DNA from: Odobenus rosmarus divergens
Taxonomy: Eukaryota; Chordata; Mammalia; Carnivora; Odobenidae
Direction of reading: 5' to 3'
DNA length: 64,000 nucleotides
Assembly: GCF_000321225.1 (NCBI RefSeq)
Contig: NW_004450401.1
Location: forward strand, 3,932,555-3,996,554
Below are positions 10,126 to 22,194 of the stretch, in pieces. Numbering within the stretch: the first letter of the stretch is position 1; each line of letters opens with the position of its first letter. Below the pieces are notes generated by a model. The model worked only from the letters and a program-made list of their open reading frames with translations, did not search any database and had not been told where the DNA came from. Made by a program: the position numbers and the translations under genes.

Positions 10126-10440
10126 TGAATCAACGTTTCTCCAAAGAAGATATACAAATAGCCAATAAATACATGAATAGATGCTCAGCATCATTAATCA
10201 TTATGGAAATGCAAATCAAAACCACAATGAGATATCTAACCTTACACTCATCAGGATAGGTACTACCCCCCCACCAAAAAAGACCAAAAAACCCAGAACA
10301 TAATAATTGTTGGGAGAGATTGAAACCCTTGTACATTGTTGGAGGGAATGTAAAATGGTGCAACCACTGTGAAAAGCAGGATGGCACTTCCTTGAAAAAA
10401 ATGTAAAATAGAATTACCGTATGATTCAGCAAACTTGGTA
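10126..10440 (+). repeat. L1 ORF2 3' fragment, sense
   Basis: The phrases gtttctccaaagaagatata, caaatagccaataaatacat, gaaatgcaaatcaaaaccac and cccttgtacattgttggagg are the sense L1 ORF2 C-terminal region. The fragment is truncated at both ends and lies opposite in orientation to the L1 sequence immediately right of it. Confidence 0.85.
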
Positions 10441-10470
10441 AGGTTAATCTTAATTTTTATGGTAGTTTCC

Positions 10471-10674
10471 TTTTATATATATATATATATATATAATTTA
10501 TTTGGGAGAGAGAGAGAGAGAGAGAGAGAAACAGCATGAGAGGGGAGAGGGTCAGAGGGAGAAGCAGGCTCCCCGCTGAGCTGGGAGCCGGATGTGGGAC
10601 CCGATCCCAGGACTCCAGGACCATGACCTGAGCCAAAGGCGGTCCCCCAACCAACTGAGCCACCCAGGCATCCC
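10471..10674 (-). mobile_element. SINEC, reverse orientation
   Basis: A (TA)n tract (about 10474-10495) and a (GA)n tract (about 10505-10529) precede gcaggctccccgctgagctg and the reverse head ending gagccacccaggcatcc. The duplication tatggtagtttcc (10458-10470) and tatggtagttttc (10675-10687) bounds it. It interrupts an antisense L1. Confidence 0.93.
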
Positions 10675-10687
10675 TATGGTAGTTTTC

Positions 10688-12065
10688 TTAATGCGTTTTT
10701 AATTTGCATTTCTGAGATGACTAAAGAAGGTAAACACTCTTTCATGTGTTTATAGACCAATTCCATAGTCCCTGCTGTGAAATGCCTATTCAAGTCTTTT
10801 GCCTATTTTTCTATTGTCTTTTTTTTTCTTGATGTGTTGGAATTACTCCTATGTACTAGGTAGAAGTCCTTTACCAGCAATATATCAGAAAATATGTTCC
10901 TCCCCTCTGTGAATGGACTTTCCACCGTCCTAATAGGTTTTTTGATGAACAGAAATACTTTATTTTATTTAAAAATTTTTTTTAAAGATTTATTAATTTA
11001 TTTGAGAGAGAGAGAGTGAGAGAGCACAAGCAGGAGGGGCAAAGGGAGATGGAGAGAGAATCTCAAGCAGACTTCATGCTGAGTGCAAAGCCCAACGTGG
11101 GGCTCAATCTCACAACCCAGAGATCATGACCTGAGCTGAAACCACGAGTCGGATGCTTAACCGACTCAGCCACCCAGACGCCCTCCAGAAGTACTTGATT
11201 TTAATGTCATCTAATTTATCAATATTTTCCTTGATGCTAGTGCCATTATGCCCCATTCAATAAATATTTGCCTTCCCCAAAGTCACAAATAACTTCTCCA
11301 GCACTATCTTCGAGCAGCTTTATTATTTCACTTTTCATATGGTGTGGGGTAAGAGATAAGATTGATTTTTTTCCATATGGCTATCCAATTGACACTGCCA
11401 CTTACTGGAAAGACCATCTTTTTCTCATTGCTCTGTGATATCAACTTCGTAAGAAACCAAATGTCTATGTGTTTAATGTATATCTGTTTCTGAATTTTAT
11501 TCTGTCTCATTGGTGTATTTGTCTACCTGTGTGCCGATACTATACTTTCTTAATGATTGTAGCCTTATATTAAATTTTAATATCTGATAGTGCAAGTCCC
11601 CCCACTTTGTTTTTCTTCTGCAAGATTGTCTTGACTATTTTTCACCTTTTACCTTTCTATGTAAAATTTAGAACTAGCCTGTCAATTTCCACATGCAAAA
11701 AAGTGTTTTATCTCTGACTGCCTTCAAGATTTTCTCTTTGTCTTTGATTTTCAGTAGTTTTATACTGATACACCTAGGTGTGGTTTTCCTAACTACTTGA
11801 ATCTATGGCATGTACTCTTTTGTATGTTTTCTCAGAAAATTCTTAGTCATTATCTTTTCAAACACTGTTACTACCTACTCTTCTTTTCTATCTTCTCTTT
11901 CCTCTTCTTCCTGGATTCTAAATACTTATTACATGACTCATATGTCCCTCATGTTCTTTTCTGTGTTTTCTTTTCTGTATTTTTTTCATACTTCAATCTG
12001 GGATATTTTGTCTTACAGTTCCACAATCTTCCCTTCAGCAGTGTCTGAACCCAATTATTTAGTCC
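10688..12065 (-). repeat. L1 antisense, outer layer, split by a SINE
   Basis: Antisense L1 landmarks run in order: tttaatttgcatttctgaga, ttcaagtcttttgcctattt, catatggtgtggggtaagag, ccatatggctatccaattga and gtgcaagtccccccactttg. The right-hand part (about 11720-12060: aagattttctctttgtcttt, tcttcttttctatcttctct, catcttcccttcagcagtgt-like) resembles non-ORF sequence of old L1M elements. No reading frame survives. Confidence 0.75.
10969..11185 (-). mobile_element. SINEC, reverse orientation
   Basis: The tail side reads aaagatttattaatttattt, then a GA block, caagcagacttcatgctgag and the reverse head ending cagccacccagacgccc. The target-site duplication is cagaaatactttattttat (10950-10968) and cagaagtacttgattttaa (11186-11204), 16 of 19 identical. 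It splits the antisense L1. Confidence 0.92.
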
Positions 12066-13121
12066 TTGCTCTTAGTTGTTCTGTTTTAAGATTTTTTTCC
12101 CCTTTTACACAGCTTTATTGGATCATAATTGATGAATAAAGGTCTGTACATATTTAGAGTATACACTTTGATCAGGTCTGACATATGAATACACCATTAC
12201 CATAATGAATATAATAAGAATATCCATCACCCCCGAGGTTCCTCATGCCCTTAACCTGTCCCTCCTTATGCCCTTTCCTTGGGCAATATCTGGTCTGCTT
12301 TTTATCACTATAGATTAATTTGCATTTTCTAGAATTTTATGTAAATGGAATCATATAGTATGAACTTATTTTTGGTATCACTTGTTTTTAACTCAGAATA
12401 ATTATTTTGAGATTCATCCATGTTGTTACATCAATATGCATCAACTATGTTGTATTAATAGTTCATTCCTTTTTAATGCTGAGAAGTATTCTATTATATG
12501 GGTATCCTACAATGTGCTTATCTATTCCTTGATGATTTTGGATTTTGGACCTTTGGATTTTTACAGTTGTTGGCTATTGCAAAGAAAGTTATTACGAACA
12601 TTCGTATACAAGTCTTTATGTGGACACATGTTTTCAATTCTCTTGACAAATACCTTGTGGTAGAATGGCTGGATTTTATGATAGTTATGTGTTTAAATTT
12701 TTGAGGAAGTGGCAAATTGTTATCCAAAATAAGTATACCAATTTATATACCCACCGACAGTGTATGAAAGTCCCAGTTACTCCAGATCCTCATCGACACT
12801 TGGTATGATCAGTGTTTTTTTTAATTTTAGTCATTGTAGTGGCTGCATAGTGGAATCTCATTGTGATTTTAATTTGCATTTCCTTAATGACTAGTGTTGT
12901 TGAGCATCTTTTCATGTGCTTATTTGACAACCATATATCTTCAGTGGCAAAATGTTTGAATAAATACTTGCCCATTTTAAAAAATTGAGTTGTCTTATTA
13001 TTGTCTTATTATTGAATGGTAATAGTTTTTAATGTATTCTAGATACAATTCCTTCGTTAGACCTATGTTTTGCAAATATTTTTTCCTTTTAATGTTCTTA
13101 ACACTATCTTTTCCTCCCACA
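12066..13121 (-). repeat. L1 antisense, second copy
   Basis: The L1 sequence restarts from its 3' side: agctttattggatcataatt, gaatacaccattaccataat, gtaaatggaatcatatagta, gagattcatccatgttgtta, ttggctattgcaaagaaagt, ccaatttatatacccaccga and tttgcatttccttaatgact. This repeats landmarks already used by its neighbours, so it is a separate insertion and not a continuation. Confidence 0.8.
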
Positions 13122-13949
13122 TTTAACAGTTTTATTAAAGTATAATTCACATATCATACAATTTACCCATTGTAAGTGTACAGGTCAGTGATTTTTAGCA
13201 CACAGTACAGTTGTTGAACTATTACCACAATCTCATTTTAGAACAATTCCATCACCCCCATAAGTTCCCTTGTGCCTATTTATAGTCACTCCTTACTCCC
13301 AACATGAGCCCCAGACAATCACTGATATGTTTACTTTATCTATAGTTCTGCCTTTTCTGGAAATTTAATGTAAGTAAAAATATACAAATTATATTCTTTT
13401 TAGTCTGGCTTCTTCATTTGGTAAAATATTTTTGAGGTTCATCTATCTTGTTTCATTTATCAGTAACTCATTTCTTTTTGTTGCTAAGGAGTATTTATTG
13501 TATGATTCACCATTCCCTGGACATTTGGATTGTTTCCAATTTTTGGCTATTATGAATAATGTTGCTATGATTATTCACATGCAAGTCTTTGTGTGGACCT
13601 ATCTTTTCTTTTAGGATTAGAATTGCTGGGTCATACGACAAGTGTATATTTAATTTTTTAAAACACTGCCAAACAGAATCATGTCTTTTGAAGAGTAAAT
13701 ATTTTTAATTTGGATGAAATTCAATTTATTGATTTTTCTTTTATAGTTCATTTTTTGTGACATATTTAAGAAATCTTTACCAAACCTAAGATCACTAATA
13801 TTTTCTTCTAGAAGCTTTATAGTTTTAATTTTTATATTCAGATCTATGATCTATTTCAAGTTACTTTCTGTATGTGGTGTGAGGTAAGGGTCAAGGTTCT
13901 TATTTTTCTTTTTGCATACGGTTATCCAAGTGTTCCAGTAACATTTCTT

Positions 13950-14100
13950 TCTTTCTTTTTTCTTTTTTTTTTTCTTTTTAGGTAGGCTCCACACCCAGCA
14001 TGGAGCCCAATGCGGGGCTTGAACTCACAGCCCTGAGATCAAGATTTGAGTTGAGATCAAGAGTCAGACACTTAACGGATTAAACCACCCACACACCCCA
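13950..14100 (-). mobile_element. Short, old SINEC variant, reverse orientation
   Basis: A CT-rich and poly-T tail is followed directly by ggtaggctccacacccagca, gcggggcttgaactcacagc, ccctgagatcaagat and a diverged reverse head. It lacks the GA-rich middle present in other copies. The duplication ccagtaacatttctt (13935-13949) and ccagcaaaatttctt (14101-14115), 13 of 15 identical, confirms an insertion. Confidence 0.88.
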
Positions 14101-15096
14101 CCAGCAAAATTTCTTAAAAAATAATATCCCTTTCTCATTAGTTGCCTTGGTATCTTTGTCAAATGGTGTGGTCTACTACTGGACTCACATTTCTGTTCTA
14201 TTGATCTATATGTCTACCTTTACACCAATACTACACTATCTTGACTATTGTAGCTTTATAATGAGTCTTGAAATAAGGCAGTGTAAGTTCCCCCAACTTA
14301 CTCTTCCTTCTCAAAATGTTTGACTGTTCCAGATCATTTGTATTTCCATATAAATTTTAGAATCAACTTGTCAAGTTCTACAAAAAAAATCCTGCATTGA
14401 ATTTATAGATCAATTTGGGGGAGAACTGACATCTTAACCACATTGAGTCTTCTGATTCCATGAACACATATATTTCTGTTTATTTATATCTCCTTTAATC
14501 TCTCAGCAATGTCTTGAGTTTTACATGTGCAGATCTTGTACATCTTTTGTCAAATTTATCATCTCCTTTTATCATTTTTAGAATTTCCATTTGATTATTT
14601 TTTGATAATTTCCAGTTCCTTGCTGAAATTCTTCTTGTCATCTAATTTGTTGACTATAGTAACTATAGTTTTTTTTTTCTTTCCCCTACCCCCCACCCCA
14701 GTGACTACGGTTATTTTCAAGTCTAGCCCTGATGCCTAAAATATCTGGATCCATGGTGATATGTTTCTAATGTGTGGTTTTTCTCTTGATTTTTGTCCCA
14801 TTTGGTTATTTCTACATTTTGGTTTTTCATTGAGTATCAGACATAATAGATGAACATGCTAAAGGTAATTTCAGGCTCTGGATGTTACCTTTCTCCAAGG
14901 AGAATTTACTTTTACTTTTGCCTAAGCTAGGAGCACCAGTCATCTCAGGTTGCATTTATCAAATCAGGAATTAAGATGATTTGACATGGGCCCGCCATCC
15001 CTGAGAGAGGGCTGGTTTAGTTCTGGGGCGCTTACTCCTAGTATGTAATCCTTTGGGTCTCAAATGAAAGCCTGGGCTGTTTACCAGGGTCCTCAC

Positions 15097-15574
15097 ATCT
15101 TCTTTTTCTTTCTTTCTTTTTTTTTAACATATATAACGTAAAATTTACCATCTAAACCATTTTTTATGTACAGTTCAAAGGCATTGAGTACACCCACATT
15201 GTTCTGTGTGACCATCACCACCATCTATATCCAGAACTCTTTCCATCTTACAAAACTGAAGCTTTGTACCCATTAAACAATGACTTCCCATTCTCCCACC
15301 TCCACCCCAGCCCCTGGCTACCACCATTCTACTTTCTGTCTTTATGAATTTTTCTGCTCTAGGTATCTCATATAAATGGAATCATACAGTATCTGTCTTC
15401 TTGTGACTGGCTCATTTCACTTAGCATAATGTCTTCAAGGTTCACTGATGTTGTAGCAGGTGTCAGAATTATGTATACACCCCATTTTGTTTATCCATTC
15501 TGTCAATGGACACCTCGGTTGATTTCACCTTTGGGCTATTGTGAATAAGCTGCTGTGAACATGGGTGTACAAAT
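15097..15574 (-). mobile_element. 5'-truncated L1 inserted into older L1
   Basis: The left end is a degraded poly-T tract (15101-15125), then aacatatataacgtaaaatt, gaccatcaccaccatctata, ttcactta gcataatg and gtgaacatgggtgtacaaat. The flanks agggtcctcac (15086-15096) and agggtccttac (15575-15585), 10 of 11 identical, form a target-site duplication. The host sequence continues on both sides. Confidence 0.75.
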
Positions 15575-15870
15575 AGGGTCCTTACCTGCACTCCAATTTT
15601 TGTCTCCTCAACCCCACGAAATTGCCAGAAGCTCTTCTCAGCCTCTCAGGTCCTGCTTTAGAACTAGAAAATGCCTCAAGAGGTAGAGCAGTGCCAGATA
15701 TCAGGCTTCCCACTCTGAGCCTCCCCTCTCTCTGGGATCTTGGAGCCTTGGTAGCTCTCCAGTATCTTCAAACAGTAGTTTTTGTACAATTTCATCCAGT
15801 TTTCCTAATTATTCTCAGTAGAATGATTGGTCTGATACAAGCTAGTCTATCATAGCTAGAAGCAGATGTG

Positions 15871-16015
15871 TCAATATAATTTTAATTTGCATCTCTCTTA
15901 TTATGCATGAGGTTGAGCGTCTTTTCTGATATTTAAATGTTGTTTGTATTTTCTTTGAAATCCTTTCCCATTTTTCTACTGGGTCTTTCTTCTTATTGAT
16001 TTGCGGGCATTTGTT
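15871..16015 (-). repeat. L1 antisense fragment
   Basis: The phrases attttaatttgcatctctct, gaggttgagcgtcttttctg and ttcccatttttctactgggt are antisense L1 ORF2 landmarks. The fragment is short and may be the tail of one of the larger layers to its left. Confidence 0.65.
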
Positions 16016-16044
16016 TCCATGTCTGGAAATTTAGGTTTTGTCTT

Positions 16045-16175
16045 TGATCTAGAAAGAGCTTTCTGAAGCCAGTTCTAACTTACCATTTAACCAAGTCACT
16101 TCCACCTCTTGGGACTTGGTTTATTCCTCTGTGAAATGGATGAGAGGGCTGGACTTCAACATATGGTCTGCGTCT
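16045..16175 (+). repeat. MIR fragment, sense
   Basis: The MIR core is readable as taaccaagtcacttccacct, cttgggacttggtttattcc and tctgtgaaatggatgagagg. Confidence 0.65.
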
Positions 16176-16255
16176 TTTTGATAATCATTCTGGCCTGATC
16201 ATCTCCTTCTGTAAAGATGAGACCAAAAACATCTGGGGAGGAGGTTATTGAGACC

Positions 16256-16291
16256 AAAAAAAAAAAAGAAAGAAAGAAAGAAAGAAAGAAA
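16256..16291. repeat. (A)n(GAAA)n microsatellite
   Basis: Twelve A residues are followed by six GAAA units. It may be the relic of a retroposon tail, but no body is recognisable beside it. Confidence 0.9.
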
Positions 16292-16560
16292 CCTTTTTCA
16301 CATCTTACCTCCACATTCCACTGTGAATTTGTATTGTATCCACTGCTCTCTGGCTTCAGAAATGTTGATTACTGTTAACAGGAGGCGGAAGCAGGGAGCC
16401 CAGGGTCCATGTGGGGCTCCCAGGGCCACAGCAGCGCGGCATAAAGCCGCTCTCCCCACACTTCCGCATGAGTTTTGTGATATCTGTGTACCACACGTAC
16501 TGTTATTTATTTACATGTTTCCAGCAAATCCACTCGTTTTAGTTCTAAATAACCTTACCC

Positions 16561-16765
16561 TGGGGCGCCTGGGTGGCTCAGTCGCTAGGCGTCTGCCTTC
16601 GGCTCAGGTCATGATCCCAGGATCTTGGGATCGAGACCCGCATCGGGCTCCCTGCTCAGCCGGAAGCCTGTTTCTCCCTCTCCCACACGCCCTGCTTGTG
16701 TTCCCTCTCTCACTGTGTCTGTCTCTGTCAAATAAATAAATACAATCTTTAAAAAATAAATAAAT
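16561..16765 (+). mobile_element. SINEC, sense
   Basis: The head ggggcgcctgggtggctcag, the tctgccttcggctcaggtca block, the CT-rich middle and an AAATA-rich tail are all intact. The flanks aaataaccttacc (16547-16559) and aaatacctttacc (16766-16778) look like the target-site duplication. It marks the end of the transposon-dense AT-rich half. Confidence 0.94.
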
Positions 16766-16781
16766 AAATACCTTTACCTTC

Positions 16782-17564
16782 CTCTTGAAAGTAATGTGTG
16801 AAATCACAGGTTTGCTGCATGAGAGTATTTTTTCCGATATAGGATAACAATTAAAATTGAAAGTGTTTTTTGGTGTGCCCCTTCGACCCTTGGTGAGCAG
16901 CCCCAGGCGAGGATCGATCCCTGGTCTGGTGGCCAAGCATGCCGTGTGCGGCCAGAACACCCGGAGCCTCCACCCACCAGCCAGAAAACTTTGCCCAAGC
17001 ATTATTCAAACGTTACTCATTATTACCCGGGTATTGCCAACCGATGCCTGCACACAGAAGCAGAACCTTTCTACTCTGTGGCTGTGGGTTGTTTTTGTGC
17101 TGAAGTGTTCGCAACCTTTGATAAAAGGTGGCCTCAGCCAGCCTCCCAGACAGAAGGCAGCTTGCTGCGGCTACCACCTGAGGTCTCCAGAAAATGTTCT
17201 CCTTTCAGAGGCTGCTCTTGCGATGCGGAGGCTTTCTCCTTCTTCTGAGGTCGGTTATTGCTTTTAGCCCAGAGCGATGGCAAGACTCAGAGAGCAGAGA
17301 TACAGTGGGAGCCCTAAAATAAATTATAAAGTCCAAAATGGAAGGCACTTCAAGTGACTTCTGGGTGAAAAATAGGTAACGCTTTAGTGCTGTTTTCATA
17401 AAAGAAAGCACCAGACCAATATATCATTGGGTCTTTTTAACTGTGGCATCTGAATAGATTTAATTCTGATTTTTGACGTGACCAGTGCAGCTCCAATATT
17501 TGAGCACTTGTATCATGCCCAGGCCAGATGGTAACTAACTGACCGCTTCTTGTCTGTTTGGGAG
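16782..17564. other. Unique sequence, no recognised feature
   Basis: No repeat family is seen. The open frames up to 136 codons (16857-17267) lack any recognisable domain, and I do not call them genes. Confidence 0.4.
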
Positions 17565-17700
17565 TAGACAATTCATTTCTTCAGCAAATAACAACGAAGA
17601 CCTACAGAGTACCAGCTCTCTGCCAGAAACTGGGATTCTGCTGTTGAGCCGCACCATCCGCAGGGACCTTGGGGTCTGGTAGACAAGTTGAAATCATCCC
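17565..17700 (-). repeat. L2 fragment, antisense
   Basis: The text attcatttcttcagcaaata, agtaccagctctctgccaga and ggaccttggggtctggtaga matches the antisense L2 3' end in order (attcattcaacaaatatt, acctactatgtgccagg, ccctgccctcatggag). Confidence 0.5.
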
Positions 17701-20084
17701 AGGAGACTTCTGGCACAGACCTGTAGATATCTGAGGGGCAGATAGGAAGGCCTCTGGCCAGGGAGTTTCCAGGAAAGGTTTGCGGGACCACAGGGCTCAA
17801 TGCTCTGGGCCATCCTTTTTGGAAACTTTTCCTTCTCTGGTGAGCACCCTAGCCTCCGGCGCCCTGCCGTGGATGGAGCTTACACCCCACCAGGTGATTG
17901 CCAGGCACAACCTCACCACAGGACCAGGACCAGGAACTTCTCAGCAACGTGAATTTGAATTAGCTGAGTTCCACGGGTGACTGCACCGTCCCTCTTTTTC
18001 TGGATGTGTAACTCTGGTATAGACGTCAAAGTTCAGAATTGAGTGTTGCCCCAAAGGGAGCCCACCTGTTTTCCTAGAGGCACAGGGCAGACCTTTAGCC
18101 CAGGATCAGGGTGCTCTGTCCTACAGCCATCCTGGCTTCATGAGCAATTGCAAAGTTGTGCACCCATGACCTGGGGCAGGAAGCATCTCTCTCTTTATGC
18201 CACTGTCCCCTCTCGAGGTGCTCCACCCTCCATTGTGGAGGATGACCAGAGTGGGGAAGTGGACCCTCTTTCCTGAGGCTCAGACCAGTGTCACTCCTAT
18301 CCAGAGCACTGATGGGGAGCCAGCTGACCATTTGCGACCACAGGCGCCTATAACACTTCTCAGGGCAATGCAGCTCCATGGAGCACCATTGCAGTCCTCC
18401 TGGAGGAGCAAAAAAGGCAGGGTGTGAAAAGGAGCCACGTGACGTGAATCCGGTAATCCGGCACGGGGAACCCTCCCACCTCTCCTCTCCCTCGGCCTCA
18501 GTCAACACGAAACCCTGTCCATCAGCGTCTTCCTGCCTTGTGCCTGGGCCAGTGGCTTTTGAGCCTTTGCAGCCTGGATGTCTGGTTGCAGCAAGTGACT
18601 CATGCTTGGCTGTGGAGGCTGGGAGAGGAAAGACACCCTAAGGGCAAGGAAAAGAAATTCAGTTACTGCAGAGGTGGGTGAGTGGGAGATAAACACACTG
18701 ATCAAAACTTCAATGTGCATGAGCTCATTCACCGAGCAACTTGCCAGAGTCCCACCAGTGAGTCAGGGACAAGCCTATTGCTCAGACTAGAAACAAAAAC
18801 TGCTAGGAAGTTACAGAGAGGGGAAGCCTCTTGGAAAGGGCTCTTCTGACCTTGGTCATGAGGGCAACTTCCACAGGGGTCTGGCTGGGAGCCGGGAGAA
18901 AGCACGCAGGCTGGGGACTTGTGAGGTTCTCTCCCGTGTGGGGCAAGAGACAGTTTCCTCTTAGACCAGGTCTGCAATGGACAGGCTGGAGCCCTGGTTT
19001 GACTGAAACTTGAACTTTGGGAGTGTGTCAGGACAGTGCTGTGGCCAACTCAAGTAAAAGGGAATTATTAGATGGCTTCTGGGGCCCTCCTCAAATCAGG
19101 AGGCTGGGGGACCAGGTCTGGGGATGAGCAGGGAGGAAGGTGAAGAAGCAGGAAGCCAAGTGGATGGCCTGAAGCCTTGTCGGGGTGGTGCTGGGGGCCA
19201 CCAAAGTGCCAGAGCCACGGGGGGGGGGGCACAGGGGGACAGGACAGGCCCTCCTGCTGTCCCTAAGGTCCCTGAGACACTTGATCGAGAGCCAGGGTTC
19301 CAGCAGGCATCTGATGAGAAAGCTTCGGCCCTGGGCCCGAACTGGGGTGCATCAAGGGTTGGGGAGGGAGAGTCTAGTACCTTTGTTTCTGCCCTGGGAG
19401 ATGAGTGCCTGAGTCCCTCAAATGCAGAGGGGGAATTTGGGGTAATATCTGTGAAGAGGGTGGATCCTGGGCAGCCAGAAAATGACAAACAGCCACGACA
19501 GTCAGCAGGACTGTGTTCCTATCTTTTGCATTTTCTTTGCTCTGTTCTGGTTTTCCCTTGAGCGCATGTGAGTGGTAGCACGCAAGCTGGGTTGCCAATC
19601 AGAGGCCCCACTGGCCTCATCAGCTACATTGAAGAGGAGAGAAGAGTGTGAGGAGAGAGGGCTGCACGCCCTGAGCCATGGGACAGTGGCCCCACCCATG
19701 TCCGGCATCCCGGAGAGCCTCCTCTGTGACCGTAGTGGACATCTGAGGTTTGGTGGGGCAGCAACTATTCAGCTCTCTCTCATATTCTCCTTTAGGCTCT
19801 GGGGGTGGGCAGTGACTGAGACCCCAGCTGATCAGTTCGTTCCATACCCCAGGCACAGTGGTCGGCTTGCAAAGGTCCAATTCAAGCCAGTGCATTCAGG
19901 ATCAGCCTGATCTTCCTTCTGTAGTTGACCCCAAAGGGAAGAGAACTCAAGGTGCAGCAGGTGCATCTTGCCACCACAGAGGGAAGTTCTGGGCTTCTGA
20001 GGGCCCCCACACTGAGCTCCGGATTGAAGCCAGCCCAGCAGAAGTCATGCCCCCAAGAGAAAGAGAGAAACTGAGTCCCAGGGA
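17701..20084. other. Unassigned GC-rich sequence
   Basis: This is 2.4 kb without a repeat, RNA gene or coding frame that I can support. The longest frames (137 codons at 18095-18508 on the minus strand, 145 codons at 19124-19561) overlap other frames on both strands and show no domain. A poly-G run lies near 19220. Confidence 0.4.
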
Positions 20085-20235
20085 CCCCATCTGAATCCTG
20101 GATCCACCTGTGTCTAAAGACCACCCTCTGACTTTTCAATGATGAGCACCAATACATATCCCCTTTGGCCTAAGCCAGTTTGGGTTGGATTTTCTGTCAC
20201 TAGCAAGCAAAAATGACCTGGCCAATAAACACAGT
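20085..20235 (+). repeat. End of an ancient interspersed repeat
   Basis: The text cctttggcctaagccagttt, gggttggattttctgtcact and agcaagcaaaaatgacctgg resembles the terminal part of a family that also ends at 53035 (gtgggtttctttcccttgca, accaaagaggcctgactgat). Confidence 0.4.
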
Positions 20236-21889
20236 GGGGTGGGATGAATCAGGGAAAGATAGCCTCAGTGCTCCCAAAGGTTCAAGTGAGAGATGGGGGG
20301 GAGGGGCGTGGGGTGTGGTGGGTGTTTGTGTCTGTGTATGCAATTTTTTAAAAATTTCAACCCTACTCAACTGGACTGAAGGAACCTAGGGAAGGTTTTT
20401 ATTCTGCTTGAGCCAGAGTTTTAGAGCAAGCAGCCCCATCTTTGGAGATTCCCATAGTAGTGGAGACAGAACTGACAATTCTTCTTCAGGAAGATGTGAA
20501 ATTCGGGAGGGGAGGGTTCCTGCCAGAGCCTCTCGTCCCCTCTGTTCATTCCCACCTGGAGACCTTCCTTCTGGAGCTTTTCTGTTTTCTTTTAATAAGA
20601 GACCTGATTTTTTCCTCCAGTCTGTAATCTCATATTTTAAATGCAGCTTGACTCAGCTTTCAAAATCAACAGATAATACTATAAATACCTGGTGTTTGTG
20701 CAGCTCTGTCACTGCAGATCTTCACCCTCCCTCCACCCCTCCCCTTCCTGAGTCCCACTTCTTCCTCAGCATCAGAGCAGAGCAATCATCTTCTCTCTGG
20801 GTGAGTGCTCGGCCTCCCTCTGTGGCCCCTGTCCACTGTCTACTCACCTCAATGGGTCAGAACCATGGTAACAGCAGGCCCAGATGCTGCTCACAGAATC
20901 GTCTGGAGCTGAGCCATCTCCCCTCGCGTCCATGTGGTTCTCTGCTCTCACCTTCTACCTTTCCCACCTCCGAAGCCAGTTCACATCCCCATTACCAGCT
21001 TCTCCTCCCTCTTTCCCCATTACCTGTGCTCTTAGGCTCCCAGAGCACACTGTCACAGCCTGGTGGCCCGACCTGCCACCCTTCACCTAGGAGGCCCTCA
21101 GTCCTGCCGGCTGCCTCTCTAGATTCCTCCATAGGGAACATGAGCTGGTCCACATGAGCTCACTTCCACCCACAGTACTCGGGCGCCCTTAGGCAGGAGG
21201 GCTCCTGATCCATAGTGGACATTGGAAAAATTGGCTTTATTGATCATTGCACTCTCTCTAGGTCGTTGCCTCCTCTACACCCTCGGTCCCTGTGCACACA
21301 CCGGCTCATTCATTCACAAATCCCCACGCCCACACCCACAGGTGTCTCCCCTGCACACACACCACCTGCTTTCCCTGCTTCAACACACACACACTCCCAC
21401 TGTTTCCCTTCCTGCAGACGTGCGCCCACACACCCTTAACATGGGATGGGAGGAAATTTTGTCTTCCACAAAAAGTTCTTCCCCTCAGGTGGGCGAGGTG
21501 GGGGATCAAATATAAGCTTCTCACAAGGCTGAAGGAACTTACGCTGGTGTATCCTACAGACATCATTCAATTCAGAGAGAGGCAGGAAGTCAGGAAGGGA
21601 AGACAGGGTGATGAGAGAGGGGTCCTTACCAAGGGGAAATCATGGATCCACCTTGCCATTCACCCCGCGGCTGGCACCAGGGCCCAGAGACCCACTGATG
21701 GTTTAATCCACTTCCAGTGTGCTTTACAGATATGCTTTCAATGTTAGAAAACAGTTGATCAATGTTTATTTCTCGACCTTCAAATTTTATTTCCTGAGTT
21801 TGAGGAAATTATTATACATAACAATGTTCACTCTTTAGTTGTTAGGAATACACCCTGGTCAGATATTGCACTCAGAGCACCACACGCAG
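20236..21889. other. Unassigned sequence with CA-rich stretch
   Basis: No gene is supported. The window's longest open frame (20408-21157, 249 codons) lies here but is Ser/Pro-rich and unrecognised. A CACA-rich low-complexity stretch covers about 21290-21440. Confidence 0.4.
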
Positions 21890-22065
21890 GATTCATTTAA
21901 ATCTGCAGAACCTTCTGGGTAGATATCACTATCATCCCCATTGTACAAATGAGGATCCTGAGACTCCGACTTGCCCAAAGTCACACGGCGAATGTGGCAG
22001 AAATGCAGCTTGAGCTCAGGTCTGCTGACAACTCAAGTCATAATCTCAACCACCGAAGTGTAATG
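21890..22065 (-). repeat. MIR, antisense
   Basis: The text ccccattgtacaaatgagga, tcctgagactccgacttgcc, caaagtcacacggcgaatgt and gagctcaggtctgctgacaa is the full antisense MIR core in order. Confidence 0.8.
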
Positions 22066-22194
22066 CTTTACGCGTTAGAAATTTCCATTAGATCTGAAAA
22101 TCTCCACTTATTTTGCCAGAGCAGGTGGCTACAAAATAACTTAGCTGTTCTTTGAGAGAATAAAATTATCTCGTATGTATGTGTTAATATTTTG

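Larger units (their letters stand above)
13122..15870 (-). repeat. L1 antisense, third copy, with SINE and L1 inserted in it
   Basis: A new start at the 3' side (gttttattaaagtataattc acatatcatac) is followed by ORF2-side landmarks in antisense order to about 14540 (ctatatgtctacctttacac, aaggcagtgtaagttccccc, gagtcttctgattccatgaa), then old non-ORF L1-like sequence to about 15870. A SINE at 13950-14100 and a younger L1 piece at 15097-15574 lie inside. The right part is less certain. Confidence 0.7.

Noticed and set aside
16561..16640. tRNA gene in the SINEC heads
   Set aside because: The heads derive from tRNA-Lys and keep promoter-box-like sequence, but they lack a complete cloverleaf and belong to SINE copies with A tails.
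20408..21157. Longest open frame in the window, 249 codons, plus strand
   Set aside because: It is Ser/Pro/Leu-rich, has no domain I recognise, lacks clear splice or promoter context, and is accompanied by other open frames in GC-rich DNA. A chance frame is the simpler explanation.
21290..21440. CRISPR-like or regular tandem array
   Set aside because: The CACA-rich text has no regular spacers or repeat unit; it is low-complexity sequence. The genome is mammalian.
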